Assembly (NCBI RefSeq): GCF_001592045.1
Contig: NZ_BCWB01000014.1
Span: 18,919 to 82,918 of the forward strand
Source: Thermobifida fusca NBRC 14071 = JCM 3263
Lineage (GTDB): Bacteria > Actinomycetota > Actinomycetes > Streptosporangiales > Streptosporangiaceae
Direction: 5' to 3'
DNA length: 64,000 nt
The notes under the pieces are model-generated. The model was given only the letters and a program-made list of their open reading frames with translations. It was not told where the DNA came from and did not search any database. Positions 1 through 9,569 of the stretch are shown here, one piece after another. The position numbers were made by a program, and so were the translations under genes. Each line of letters opens with the position of its first letter. The first letter of the stretch is position 1.

Positions 1-62
1 TCGTGCTGGACCCGGGGCAGAGTATCGAGTCGTCCTTCGGCATCACCTCTACCCCGGAGTGA
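1..62 (+). CDS. 3' end of an unidentified gene (partial)
   Basis: The first 62 bases contain an open frame that enters from outside the window and stops at TGA 60-62. The visible tail is 19 codons ending in ...SFGITSTPE. 17 of the 19 third positions are G or C, like the confirmed genes here, which is the main reason to call it coding. No domain can be recognised in so short a piece. It converges on the small minus-strand ORF at 102-218. Confidence 0.45.
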   Translation, partial: VLDPGQSIESSFGITSTPE

Positions 63-101
63 CGCGGCACGTCATGCGGGGCGTCCGCGGCTCCGGGGCT
101 C

Positions 102-218
102 CTAGGTCAGGATCGAGGTCAGCGCCAGGACGATGATCGTCAGCCACAGCAGAGTGATGACGATCCGGTCGATCCGGCTCTGATGGCGGTACTTCCTTCC
201 CCAATGTTTGGAGCCCAT
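102..218 (-). CDS. Small single-pass membrane protein (38 aa)
   Basis: A 38-residue ORF starts at ATG 218 and stops at TAG 104-102. Residues 1-18 are strongly basic (GSKHWGRKYRHQSRIDR) and residues 19-37 are an uninterrupted hydrophobic stretch rich in Ile, Leu, Val and Thr, so an inside-positive single-pass membrane peptide is predicted. About 87% of third codon positions are G/C, supporting real coding. An AAGGA sequence lies just before the start but unusually close, and a GGAG lies about 18 bases upstream. It follows the PH-domain gene at 336-836 on the same strand with a 117-bp gap. Function unknown; I do not recognise a family. Confidence 0.5.
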   Translation of the reverse strand: MGSKHWGRKYRHQSRIDRIVITLLWLTIIVLALTSILT

Positions 219-335
219 GTCCTTAGGACGTTTCCGCTCCACGGAAGGTTCTCAGTTTCGGCCAGGTTTTTACCTCGTTATGACAGGAATTGAAGGATCC
301 CTACCGCCCTGGCCGGGGCCGGGACGCCCGCGGAC

Positions 336-836
336 TCAGCCGCGGCTGGGTTCTGCTGCTTCGCCGCGCTCCCGCAGGTGGTGCCGGAACTCTTCGAGGT
401 AGGCCCGGGCCAGTTCCCCGTCGTTGCTCTGGATCCCCATCACCGCCAGGGTGGAGCCGTCGGCCAGGTCGATACTCGGCCACGGCTCCCCCACCGGCAT
501 TCGGGCGTCGATGATCTCCGGCCACACCAGGACGTGGGTGCGGATCACATTGACCACGGTCACCCGGTGCTCGGTCAGCTCGAGCCGGGGCCGGGCCAGG
601 AAACGCAGCCCGCCCCCGATCAGCGCGCCCACCAGGATCAGCGAGATGCGGTCCTGGATCCCCCAGTTCGGGGGCATGATGACGGCGAGGAACACCATGG
701 TCGCCATGATGAGCGCGGCGAGTCCGTAGGCGACGATGCGGAGGTTGCGTGGTCGGAAGGTCACCGGCAGCGCACGCGGCGCCTGCCGGTTCATCCCGTT
801 CACCATGCCCCTGTCTCCCGCATCCTGGATCGGCAC
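336..836 (-). CDS. PH domain-containing membrane protein
   Basis: A 166-residue protein with two predicted membrane helices (about residues 32-54 and 62-80) followed by a bacterial PH-like fold segment (about 82-150: LELTEHRVTVVNVIRTHVL through DGSTLAVMG). This is the architecture of the small PH-domain proteins that sit beside riboflavin genes in many actinobacteria. The GTG start at 836 has a GAGGGGA Shine-Dalgarno about 8 bases upstream; an ATG at 806 is an alternative. It lies 30 bp after ribH and is probably co-transcribed with it. The biochemical role is unknown. Confidence 0.75.
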   Translation of the reverse strand: MPIQDAGDRGMVNGMNRQAPRALPVTFRPRNLRIVAYGLAALIMATMVFLAVIMPPNWGIQDRISLILVGALIGGGLRFLARPRLELTEHRVTVVNVIRTHVLVWPEIIDARMPVGEPWPSIDLADGSTLAVMGIQSNDGELARAYLEEFRHHLRERGEAAEPSRG

Positions 837-866
837 GCCTGGCTTCCCCTCTGTGCTCTTCTTCCG

Positions 867-1400
<534 letters not shown>

Positions 1401-2633
1401 TCAGGAGGCCAGACCCGGCAGGTCGTGGCCCATACGGTCGCGTTTCGTACGCAGGTAGCGCAGGTTGTCGGGGGTGATGGCGGCGGGGAGCGGGATCCGC
1501 TCGTCGACCACGACGCCGTGCGCGGCCAGCCCGGCGGCCTTGTCCGGGTTATTGCTCAGCAGCCGCACCGACCGCACGCCCAGGTCGAGGAGGATCTGCG
1601 CTCCGGTGCCGAATTCGCGGGCATCGGCGGGCAGCCCCAGTTGCAGGTTGGCGTCCACCGTGTCCGCACCCTGGTCTTGGAGCCGGTAGGCGCGGAGCTT
1701 GTGCAGCAGGCCGATGCCGCGGCCTTCGTGGCCGCGCTGGTAGACGATCACTCCGGCACCGGTTTGGGCGATCCGCGCCATGGCCGCGTCCAACTGGTCG
1801 CCGCAGTCGCAGCGGTACGAGCCGAACGCGTCCCCGGTGAGGCATTCAGAGTGGAGCCGGACCAGCGCCCGCTCCCCGGTGCCGAGGTCGCCGTAGACGA
1901 GGGCCACGTGCTCGGAGTCGTCCACGACGGAGCGGTAGCCGACCGCCCGCCATTCGCCGTAGCGGTTGGGGATCCGGGTCTCCACGACCCGTTCGATGAG
2001 GGTCTCCGTGCGGCGGCGGTAGGCCACGAGCTGTTCGATGGAGACCAGGGCGAGGCCGTGCTCGTCGGCGAAGGCGCGGAGTTCCGGCAGCCGGGCCATG
2101 GTGCCGTCGTCGTTGACGATCTCCGCGATCACCCCGGCGGGGCGGCGGCCAGCGAGCCGGGCCAGGTCCACGGCGGCTTCGGTGTGCCCGCGCCGCACCA
2201 GCACCCCGCCGGGACGGTAGCGCAGGGGGAAGATGTGGCCGGGCCGGACGAAGTCGCCGGGCTCGCTGGCCTCGTCGGCGAGCAGCCGGATCGTGCGGGC
2301 ACGGTCCGCGGCGGAGATGCCGGTGTGCACCCCGGTACGGGCGTCCACGGTCACGGTGTAGGCGGTGTGCAGCCGGTCCTCGTTGCGCGGTGTCATCAAC
2401 GGCAGGTTGAGCCGGTCCAGGTCTTCGCCAAGCATCGGCACGCACACCACCCCGGAGGTGTGGCGGATCATGAAGGCCAGCAGTTCGGGGGTGGCCGCAT
2501 CGGCGGCGAAGACCAGGTCGCCCTCGTTCTCCCGGTCGGCGTCGTCCACGACGACGACCGGGCGTCCCGCGGCGATGGCTTTGAGCGCCTCGTCGATGTC
2601 GTCCAGCGGGATGGGGCTGGCGGTGCGGTTCAC
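1401..2633 (-). CDS. ribBA: Bifunctional DHBP synthase / GTP cyclohydrolase II
   Basis: A 410-residue fusion supplying both precursors of riboflavin. The N-terminal half (about 8-205) is 3,4-dihydroxy-2-butanone 4-phosphate synthase, with the acidic metal/substrate loop [10 protein letters not shown] at 30-39 and RHTSG at 57-61. The C-terminal half is GTP cyclohydrolase II with the zinc cysteines in [18 protein letters not shown] (about 264-281) and the [10 protein letters not shown] substrate motif. I chose GTG 2633 because a GAGGAG lies 6 bases upstream and it matches where the family begins; an in-frame upstream codon at 2669 would add 12 non-conserved residues. It lies 41 bp after ribM. 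Confidence 0.97.
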   Translation of the reverse strand: MNRTASPIPLDDIDEALKAIAAGRPVVVVDDADRENEGDLVFAADAATPELLAFMIRHTSGVVCVPMLGEDLDRLNLPLMTPRNEDRLHTAYTVTVDARTGVHTGISAADRARTIRLLADEASEPGDFVRPGHIFPLRYRPGGVLVRRGHTEAAVDLARLAGRRPAGVIAEIVNDDGTMARLPELRAFADEHGLALVSIEQLVAYRRRTETLIERVVETRIPNRYGEWRAVGYRSVVDDSEHVALVYGDLGTGERALVRLHSECLTGDAFGSYRCDCGDQLDAAMARIAQTGAGVIVYQRGHEGRGIGLLHKLRAYRLQDQGADTVDANLQLGLPADAREFGTGAQILLDLGVRSVRLLSNNPDKAAGLAAHGVVVDERIPLPAAITPDNLRYLRTKRDRMGHDLPGLAS

Positions 2634-2674
2634 GGCAAACTCCTCTGTGCGGCAGGAACGGTAGGTCACGACGG

Positions 2675-3337
2675 TCAGGCGAACGAGTGCACTGCTGGGG
2701 CCTCAGCGTTGCGGCGGGCCCGGTAGTGGCGCATCCAGTTGCGGAGCCCGAGGACGGCGAGCACGAAGAACACGCCGTAGACGACACCGCTCACCCACAG
2801 GCCGGACAGCACGGTGATGGGGATGCCCACCATGTCCACGACGATCCACACCACCCAGAAGTCGACGAGCCCGCGGCTTTGGGCGTACATCGCCACTGCG
2901 CTTCCCACGAAGATGAACGCGTCCAGCCACGGCGCCCAGGACCAGCCGGTGACGGTGAAGAACCAGCCCACGGCGGCGGTTCCTCCGGCCAGGACGGCGA
3001 TCAGGCGGAGTCGTTCTGCCCGGTGGGCGGGGCGTACCGCGAGGTCTCCTTCGTCGCGGATTCCGCGCGCCCAGCGGTACCACCCGTAGACGGCGAGCCC
3101 CGCGACGACCACCTGTTTGAGCGCGTTGCCGACCAGGTGGGCGTCGACCGAGACCACGAAGAGCAGGAACGTGCCGGTGAGCTGGACGGGCCAGGTCCAC
3201 AGGGTGCGGCGGATCGCCAGCGCCACGGTGGCCAGGGCCGCGAGGTTGCCGATCAGGTCGGCCCAGCGGACATGCTCACCGAACAGCGTGAACCCGGCGT
3301 AGGCCCACTCCAGCCATGCGCTGCCGGGGCCGCTCAT
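2675..3337 (-). CDS. ribM: PnuC-family riboflavin transporter (RibM-like)
   Basis: A 220-residue polytopic membrane protein with about seven hydrophobic helices. The PnuC family pattern is visible: a WPVQLTGTF segment near residue 49 and the tandem tryptophan/aspartate region around [19 protein letters not shown] and [16 protein letters not shown]. PnuC proteins are facilitators for vitamins. In actinobacteria a member lodged between ribE and ribBA under FMN-riboswitch control is known as RibM (PnuX) and imports riboflavin, and that is exactly this context. Its ATG overlaps the ribE stop codon (ATGA), so it is translationally coupled. Nicotinamide riboside transport is the alternative but less likely here. 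Confidence 0.85.
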   Translation of the reverse strand: MSGPGSAWLEWAYAGFTLFGEHVRWADLIGNLAALATVALAIRRTLWTWPVQLTGTFLLFVVSVDAHLVGNALKQVVVAGLAVYGWYRWARGIRDEGDLAVRPAHRAERLRLIAVLAGGTAAVGWFFTVTGWSWAPWLDAFIFVGSAVAMYAQSRGLVDFWVVWIVVDMVGIPITVLSGLWVSGVVYGVFFVLAVLGLRNWMRHYRARRNAEAPAVHSFA

Positions 3338-3951
3338 CGGATACCGCCCACCCGGTCGCCCAGCAGGCGCTCCACGTATTTGGCCAGGGTGTCGACCTCG
3401 ATGTTGACTTTCGTGCCTACCGTGGCGAACCCGAGGGTGGTGGCTTGCAGCGTGGTAGGGATCAGGCTGACCGTGAACGAGGAGTCGGTGCAGGCGGCAA
3501 CGGTGAGGCTCACCCCGTCCACGGCGATGGACCCTTTTTCCACCACGTAGCGGGACAGGCGGGCGGGCAGGGAGAAGGTGACGGTTTCCCAGTCCGTGCC
3601 GGGAACCCGCTCGGTGACGACGCCGGTGCCGTCCACGTGCCCTTGGACGATGTGGCCGCCGAGCCGGGAGGAGACTTTGAGGGCGCGTTCCAGGTTCACC
3701 GGGGAGCCGACGGTGAGCGCGCCCAAGTTGGAGCGGTCCAGGGTCTCCTTCATCACGTCGGCGCTGAACCGGCCGTCGGCCAGTTCGGTCACGGTCAGGC
3801 AGACCCCGTTGACCGCGATGGAATCGCCGGGAGACGCGTCTGAGGTGACGTCAGGACCGTGGATGGTGAGCCGGATCGCATCCGCGGAATCCGATCCCAC
3901 CGGGGTGACCTCGACAACCGTGCCGAGTTCTTCAACGATGCCGGTGAACAT
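3334..3951 (-). CDS. ribE: Riboflavin synthase, alpha subunit
   Basis: A 205-residue riboflavin synthase that dismutates two lumazine molecules into riboflavin. It begins with the diagnostic MFTGIVEELG and consists of two homologous beta-barrel lumazine-binding repeats (about 1-97 and 98-200), each with a GDSIAVNGVCLTV or KGSIAVDGVSLTV element. It is the first gene of the rib operon. The ATG at 3951 is preceded by a GGGGGAAGG Shine-Dalgarno which lies inside a possible hairpin (3956-3983) downstream of the FMN riboswitch, so translation of the whole operon could be gated here. Confidence 0.97.
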   Translation of the reverse strand: MFTGIVEELGTVVEVTPVGSDSADAIRLTIHGPDVTSDASPGDSIAVNGVCLTVTELADGRFSADVMKETLDRSNLGALTVGSPVNLERALKVSSRLGGHIVQGHVDGTGVVTERVPGTDWETVTFSLPARLSRYVVEKGSIAVDGVSLTVAACTDSSFTVSLIPTTLQATTLGFATVGTKVNIEVDTLAKYVERLLGDRVGGIR

Positions 3952-3955
3952 GCGA

Positions 3956-3983
3956 GAGCCTTCCCCCTAGCCAGGTCAGGCTC
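3956..3983 (-). promoter_or_regulatory. Possible SD-sequestering hairpin, rib leader
   Basis: In the transcript, GAGCC (3983-3979) can pair with GGCTC (3960-3956), placing the GGGGGAA of the ribE ribosome-binding site in the loop and next to the stem. A second possible stem (GCGGCA/TGCCGC, 3993-4020) lies between this and the aptamer. There is no T-run that would make an ordinary terminator, so a translation-level expression platform is inferred. Confidence 0.4.
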
Positions 3984-4060
3984 CGGGGTAAGGCGGCATC
4001 AGACGCCATCGGACTGCCGCGGCACACAGCAGCGAGTACCGCACAGATCCACCACGTACT

Positions 4061-4175
4061 ACCTCCCATCCGGACTTTCACCGTCGGTACCGGAGTTTCA
4101 CCGGTTCCACCAGCCGATGGCTTCGACTGGGTCGCGGACTGTCACCGCCGGTTCGGACTTTCACCGACCCCGGAG
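4061..4175 (-). promoter_or_regulatory. FMN riboswitch (RFN element)
   Basis: Read on the minus strand, the region contains in order the RFN hallmarks GGTCGGTGAAAGTCCGAACC, GGCGGTGACAGTCCGCGACC, CCGGTGAAACTCCGG, CGACGGTGAAAGTCCGGATG and GGGAG, which form the closing stem and the symmetric arms of the FMN aptamer. It lies 110-220 bp upstream of ribE and should turn the rib operon down when FMN is abundant. Confidence 0.95.
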
Positions 4176-4270
4176 CACGCGTGTGTACTTCTTGCCCAAC
4201 AGTGTGCCACGGAGGGGTATTCCGCGGCCAGACCAGGGTGGGGAACCGAATCCCGCACTATTCACTCTTC

Positions 4271-4318
4271 GTTGCAGGAAAAATACTTTTTGTTCTTATT
4301 GCGTTCATCACCTGCAAC
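4271..4318. repeat. 8-bp inverted repeat upstream of rib leader
   Basis: GTTGCAGG (4271-4278) and CCTGCAAC (4311-4318) are perfect inverted arms separated by 32 AT-rich bases, in otherwise GC-rich DNA between the rib leader and rpe. The spacer could hold the rib promoter. Possible operator or long-spaced hairpin; no known regulator assigned. Confidence 0.35.
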
Positions 4319-4364
4319 AAAAGTGACGGAAAGGAAACGGATCGTGCGGGCGGGATGCCGCGGT

Positions 4365-4399
4365 GGTCGGACCAGTCGGGTGCGGGAGCCGGTCCGACC
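4365..4399 (-). terminator. Hairpin terminator after rpe
   Basis: GGTCGGACC (4365-4373) and GGTCCGACC (4391-4399) form a perfect 9-bp stem with a 17-base loop, starting 7 bases after the rpe stop. No U-run follows on either strand. Confidence 0.5.
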
Positions 4400-4405
4400 G
4401 CGGGT

Positions 4406-5074
4406 CTAGCGGGCGGTGGCCCGCTCTGCGAGGGCGCGCAGGTGCTCGACGGCGGCCGCCGGGTCTTTTTCGCCGTAGACCGCGGAGCCTGCCACGAAGA
4501 CGTCGGCCCCGGCTTCCGCGCACCGTTCGATCGTCTCCGCGCTCACTCCGCCGTCGACCTGGAGCCACACCGAAGCGTCGGCGTTGCGGATGAGTTCGCG
4601 GGCGCGGCGGATCTTCGGCAGCACGAGGTCGAGGAACTTCTGGCCGCCGAAACCGGGTTCGACCGTCATGACCAGCAGCATGTCGATCTCACCCAGGAGG
4701 TCGGCGTACCCGTCGACCGGGGTGGCGGGGTTGAGTGCCAGCCCGGCGCGGGCCCCGGCCGCACGGATCGCCCGGAGCGTGCGTACCGGCGCCTTGGCGG
4801 CTTCGGCGTGGATGGTGACGCTCTGCGCGCCCACTTCGGCGTAGGCCGGGGCCCACCGGTCCGGGTCCTCGATCATCAGATGGCAGTCCAACGGCAGCGG
4901 CGCCACCTTGAGCAAGGACTCCACGACGGGCAGGCCCAAGGTCAGGTTGGGCACGAAATGGTTGTCCATGACGTCGACGTGCAGCCAGTCGGCGGCACCG
5001 GCGACGGCCTCGACTTCGTCGGCCAGGCGCGCGAAGTCGGCGGAAAGGATGCTGGGTGAGATCTGGATTGCCAC
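4406..5074 (-). CDS. rpe: Ribulose-phosphate 3-epimerase
   Basis: A 222-residue TIM-barrel enzyme interconverting ribulose 5-phosphate and xylulose 5-phosphate in the pentose phosphate pathway. Family motifs: SPSILSADF at 6-14, [12 protein letters not shown] at 32-43 (metal-binding His and Asp), the HLMI segment, [12 protein letters not shown] around 140, and VDGGV near 173. Length is normal for the family. It sits downstream of rsmB (43 bp) on the same strand and may be read from the fmt-rsmB transcript. Confidence 0.97.
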   Translation of the reverse strand: MAIQISPSILSADFARLADEVEAVAGAADWLHVDVMDNHFVPNLTLGLPVVESLLKVAPLPLDCHLMIEDPDRWAPAYAEVGAQSVTIHAEAAKAPVRTLRAIRAAGARAGLALNPATPVDGYADLLGEIDMLLVMTVEPGFGGQKFLDLVLPKIRRARELIRNADASVWLQVDGGVSAETIERCAEAGADVFVAGSAVYGEKDPAAAVEHLRALAERATAR

Positions 5075-5117
5075 GGAAGGAGAGTGTATTGGGGCCGAAT
5101 CTCAAGGTCAGACCGGC

Positions 5118-6548
5118 TCAGCGTTTCCGCAGCAGCGCCAGGAACATCGCGTCGGTGCCGTGACGGTGCGGCCAGAACTGCACGAAGCGGTCGGCGGCGA
5201 CGTCGGGGACTTCCGGCAGGTGGCGGGCAGCGTTGAGCAGGTCCGCGTCGTCGCGTCCGGCGAGGACGTCGGTAACGACGCCGCGGGTCTCCGCGAGGTG
5301 CGGTGAGCAGGTGACGTAGCCGACCACTCCGCCGGGGCGGACCGCGTCCAGGGCCCGGTTGAGCAGGGCGCGCTGCAGCGGGACGAGTTCGGCGAGGTTC
5401 TCCGGGGTGCGCCGCCACCGCGACTCGGGGCGGCGGCGCAGCGCGCCCAGGCCGGTGCACGGCGCGTCGACGAGCACCCGGTCGAAAATGCCGTCCCGCC
5501 ACGGCGGCTGGGTGGAGTCGGCCACGATGACGCGGGCGGAGTTGCCGAGCGACCGGTGGACGGCGCGGGCGACCAGTCCGGCCCGTGCGGGCTGCACTTC
5601 GGCGGCGAGCAGGCGTCCGCCGCGCTCCCCCACGAGTCCGGCCATGAGGGCGGCTTTTCCGCCCGGTCCGGCGCACATGTCCAACCACTGCTGGTCAGGG
5701 CCGGAGACCGGCACCCGGCTCAGGGCCAGAGCGACGAGCTGGCTGGCTTCGTCCTGCACGACGGCGCGGCCTTGGCGGACCAGGCGCAGCATGCCGGGGT
5801 CCCCTTCCGGGAGGACCGCCCCGTACGGCGAGTAGCGGGCGGCGACAGCGCCTTCGTCGACCAGGTCGGTGACGGTGGCGCGCCCGGGTTTGGCGAGCAG
5901 GGTGACGCGGGGCCGCTCGTTGTGGGCGGTGAGGAGCCGTTCGGTCTCTTTCAGGCCGCTGCTGGTCTCGTCGCCGAGCGCTTCCGCGAACGCCTGGACC
6001 ACCCAGCGGGGATGGCTGTGGGTGATCGCGAGGTGTCCGACAGGGTCGGTCTTCCGGTCGGGGGCGAGCACGCTCAGCCATCCGGTGAGGTCGCGTGCGG
6101 TGACTTTGCGCAGGACCGCGTTGACGAATCTGGCGCGGTGGTGGCCGACGATCCGGCGGGCCAGGTCGACGGTGCTGCTGACCGCGGCGTGCGGGGGGAC
6201 GTCCATGGACAGCAGTTGGTGGGCGCCCATGCGCAGCAGGGGGAGGACTTCGGTGTCGACGGAGCGCAGGGAGCGGTCCACGCAGGCGTCCAGGACAGCG
6301 TCGTAGGAGCCTTGGAGGCGCAGAGTCCCGTAGGTCAGCTCGGTGGCGAGCCCGGCGTCCCGTCCGGTGATCCCCCGTTCGCGGAGGAGGACGGGCAGCA
6401 GCAGGTTGGCGTAGGCGTCGCGGGTCTGGACTGCGTACAGCACGTCGTAGGCGACGCGGCGGGCCGGGTCCCGGGGGCGGGTCCGCGACGCGGAACCGCG
6501 AGGGCTGCGCCGGGTCGTGCGGTACGGGGATGAGAATCTCTGGGTCAC
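5118..6548 (-). CDS. rsmB: 16S rRNA (cytosine-967) C5-methyltransferase, RsmB/Fmu family
   Basis: A 476-residue protein with an N-terminal NusB-like RNA-binding domain (about 25-150) and a C-terminal Rossmann SAM methyltransferase. The SAM motif LDMCAGPGGK lies near 287. The two cysteines of RNA m5C methyltransferases are present: motif IV VDAPCTGLG and motif VI YVTCSPH, the latter being the nucleophile. The first 25 residues are basic and low-complexity. The GTG start at 6548 has a GAGG 11 bases upstream. It is 88 bp after fmt; an fmt-rsmB pair is conserved across bacteria. Confidence 0.93.
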   Translation of the reverse strand: MTQRFSSPYRTTRRSPRGSASRTRPRDPARRVAYDVLYAVQTRDAYANLLLPVLLRERGITGRDAGLATELTYGTLRLQGSYDAVLDACVDRSLRSVDTEVLPLLRMGAHQLLSMDVPPHAAVSSTVDLARRIVGHHRARFVNAVLRKVTARDLTGWLSVLAPDRKTDPVGHLAITHSHPRWVVQAFAEALGDETSSGLKETERLLTAHNERPRVTLLAKPGRATVTDLVDEGAVAARYSPYGAVLPEGDPGMLRLVRQGRAVVQDEASQLVALALSRVPVSGPDQQWLDMCAGPGGKAALMAGLVGERGGRLLAAEVQPARAGLVARAVHRSLGNSARVIVADSTQPPWRDGIFDRVLVDAPCTGLGALRRRPESRWRRTPENLAELVPLQRALLNRALDAVRPGGVVGYVTCSPHLAETRGVVTDVLAGRDDADLLNAARHLPEVPDVAADRFVQFWPHRHGTDAMFLALLRKR

Positions 6549-6636
6549 GGTTGAGCCGCCTCGTCCCTGATCGTGGTGACGCTGTGTCTTGCGGTACGTC
6601 CCTCACCAACGAGGGTATCGGTCTGCCTCGGCATTC

Positions 6637-7569
6637 TCAGTCGTCTCCGAAGCGTTCCCCGTCGCCGATCCGGGCACCGCGGGCCCAGTCGGCGGCGGGC
6701 ATGGCTTTCTTGCCTTGCGGCTGGACTTCGCCGAGCCGCACCGGGTGGGTGGCGGTGCCGACCAGCACGTCCCGGCTGGTGGCGACGAGCTGGCCGGGGG
6801 GCAGGGGTGCAGCGTCGGGAAGGGGTTCGACGGGGCCGAGTTTGATCCGGGTACCGCGGAAGCGGGTCCACGCGCCCGGGGCAGGGGTGCAGGCGCGGAT
6901 GAGGCGGTCGACGCGCAGGGCGGGGGCGGTGAAGTCGACCCGGGCGTCGTCGGGGGTGAGTTTGGGGGCGTAGCTGACGCCTTCGCTGCCCTGCGGGCGG
7001 GGGACGAGCTCGTTCTTGGCGATGCCGTCGATGGTGCGCACCAGGAGTTCCGCGCCCGATTTCGCGAGGCGTTCGAGCAGGTCTCCGCTAGTGTCGCGGG
7101 GGCCGATGGGCTCGGTGACCGTGCCGTAGACGGGGCCGGCGTCGAGTTCCCGTTCGATCTGGAAGGTGGTGGCTCCGGTGATGTCGTCGCCGTGCAGGAT
7201 GGCGTGTTGCACGGGGGCAGCGCCGCGCCAGGCGGGAAGCAGGGAGAAGTGCAGGTTGACCCAGCCGTAGCGGGGGATGTCGAGGGCTTCTTGCCGGAGC
7301 AGTGCGCCGTAGGCCACCACAGGGCAGCAGTCGGGGGCGAGCTCGCGGAGCCGGTCGAGGAAGGCGGGGTCGTCGGCCCGCGCGGGTTTGAGGACTTCGA
7401 TTCCGGCTTCGGCGGCGCGGCGCGCAACCGGGCTGGCGACGAGGCGGCGGCCCCGTCCTGCGGCCGCATCGGGCCGGGTCACGACCGCGACGACCTCGTG
7501 CTCGGAGGCGAGTAGCGCATCCAGGGACGGCACGGCCACCTCGGGCGTGCCCGCGAAGACCAGTCTCAT
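6637..7569 (-). CDS. fmt: Methionyl-tRNA formyltransferase
   Basis: A 310-residue enzyme that formylates initiator Met-tRNA from 10-formyltetrahydrofolate. It starts [16 protein letters not shown] as family members do. The catalytic loop [15 protein letters not shown] (with the preceding Asn as NLHFS) and LDAGPVYG are intact, and the C-terminal tRNA-binding OB-like domain is present. I chose ATG 7569 because GAGGGGG lies 6 bases upstream and because the sequence upstream of it is not conserved; the open frame extends 29 codons further. It is divergent from cel6A. Confidence 0.95.
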   Translation of the reverse strand: MRLVFAGTPEVAVPSLDALLASEHEVVAVVTRPDAAAGRGRRLVASPVARRAAEAGIEVLKPARADDPAFLDRLRELAPDCCPVVAYGALLRQEALDIPRYGWVNLHFSLLPAWRGAAPVQHAILHGDDITGATTFQIERELDAGPVYGTVTEPIGPRDTSGDLLERLAKSGAELLVRTIDGIAKNELVPRPQGSEGVSYAPKLTPDDARVDFTAPALRVDRLIRACTPAPGAWTRFRGTRIKLGPVEPLPDAAPLPPGQLVATSRDVLVGTATHPVRLGEVQPQGKKAMPAADWARGARIGDGERFGDD

Positions 7570-8014
7570 GTACGACCCCCTCATCCGCGATGGTGAGACC
7601 ACGGCCGCTGCACCGCAGGGCTCTCCTGCTGCCGGTTCTGTCCGACCGTGGTCCAAGCGTATTGATCTTCGCGGGTGTCTCGGTCCTGCTGTGCCACGGC
7701 GTCGGGGAGTGCGCCGGTGTCCTCCCGCTGCCCGGCACTACCCTGCCCGGCCGGTAGTTACGCCACGCGTTTTTCTCCGGCGGGTTTCCGGAGTTCTCCT
7801 ACCTCCGACCACCACGGGTTTTCCCCTGTGTTTCCGCGTTTTTTCTGCTATTTTCCTCCGACTCCGTTGTGACGCCCATTATCGATATGGATGATCTGAC
7901 GTCTGAATCCCCTTGTCACCCTAGACATTCACCCATTTTGTCGCTTTTACGGCTTTCTTTGGGAGTTCTCCGTTTCACCAAGGAACAAAACCGCAACGGA
8001 GAGTAGGCGCGGTC
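7570..8014. other. fmt/cel6A divergent intergenic region
   Basis: No convincing gene. The plus strand is markedly pyrimidine-rich from about 7757 to 7870, with several T-tracts, then AT-rich to 8014. The fmt promoter should lie here but I cannot place it with confidence. Confidence 0.6.
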
Positions 8015-8043
8015 TTTACAGCTCCCTTGCCAATGGTTATCGT
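8015..8043 (+). promoter_or_regulatory. cel6A promoter
   Basis: TTTACA (8015-8020) and TATCGT (8038-8043) are separated by exactly 17 bp, a good match to a vegetative promoter. The predicted start point near 8050 puts the CelR operator at about +11 to +24. Confidence 0.55.
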
Positions 8044-8060
8044 CCGAACGGAAAACGATC

Positions 8061-8074
8061 TGGGAGCGCTCCCA
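8061..8074. promoter_or_regulatory. CelR operator
   Basis: The perfect 14-bp palindrome TGGGAGCGCTCCCA is the known binding sequence of CelR, the LacI/GalR-family repressor of T. fusca cellulase genes that is released by cellobiose. It lies 62 bp upstream of the cel6A start codon, downstream of the proposed promoter. Confidence 0.95.
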
Positions 8075-8127
8075 GCCATGCGCTCCTCTTCGTGCCCCTC
8101 ACTTCTTTTGAGCCTTGTGCTCGTTAG

Positions 8128-9462
<1,335 letters not shown>

Positions 9463-9481
9463 CCCCTCCTGGCAGTGCACT

Positions 9482-9523
9482 GGGTGGCTTAGGCCGTGCT
9501 GGGGCCTAAGCCACCCCTTTTTT
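9482..9523 (+). terminator. Intrinsic terminator of cel6A
   Basis: A perfect 14-bp stem (GGGTGGCTTAGGCC, 9482-9495, with its complement at 9503-9516), a 7-base loop and a TTTTTT run at 9518-9523. It begins 20 bases after the cel6A stop. Confidence 0.95.
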
Positions 9524-9569
9524 GTGACCTCCGCTGCACCACCAGCGGCTCTGGTAAGACAGAGAAGCC

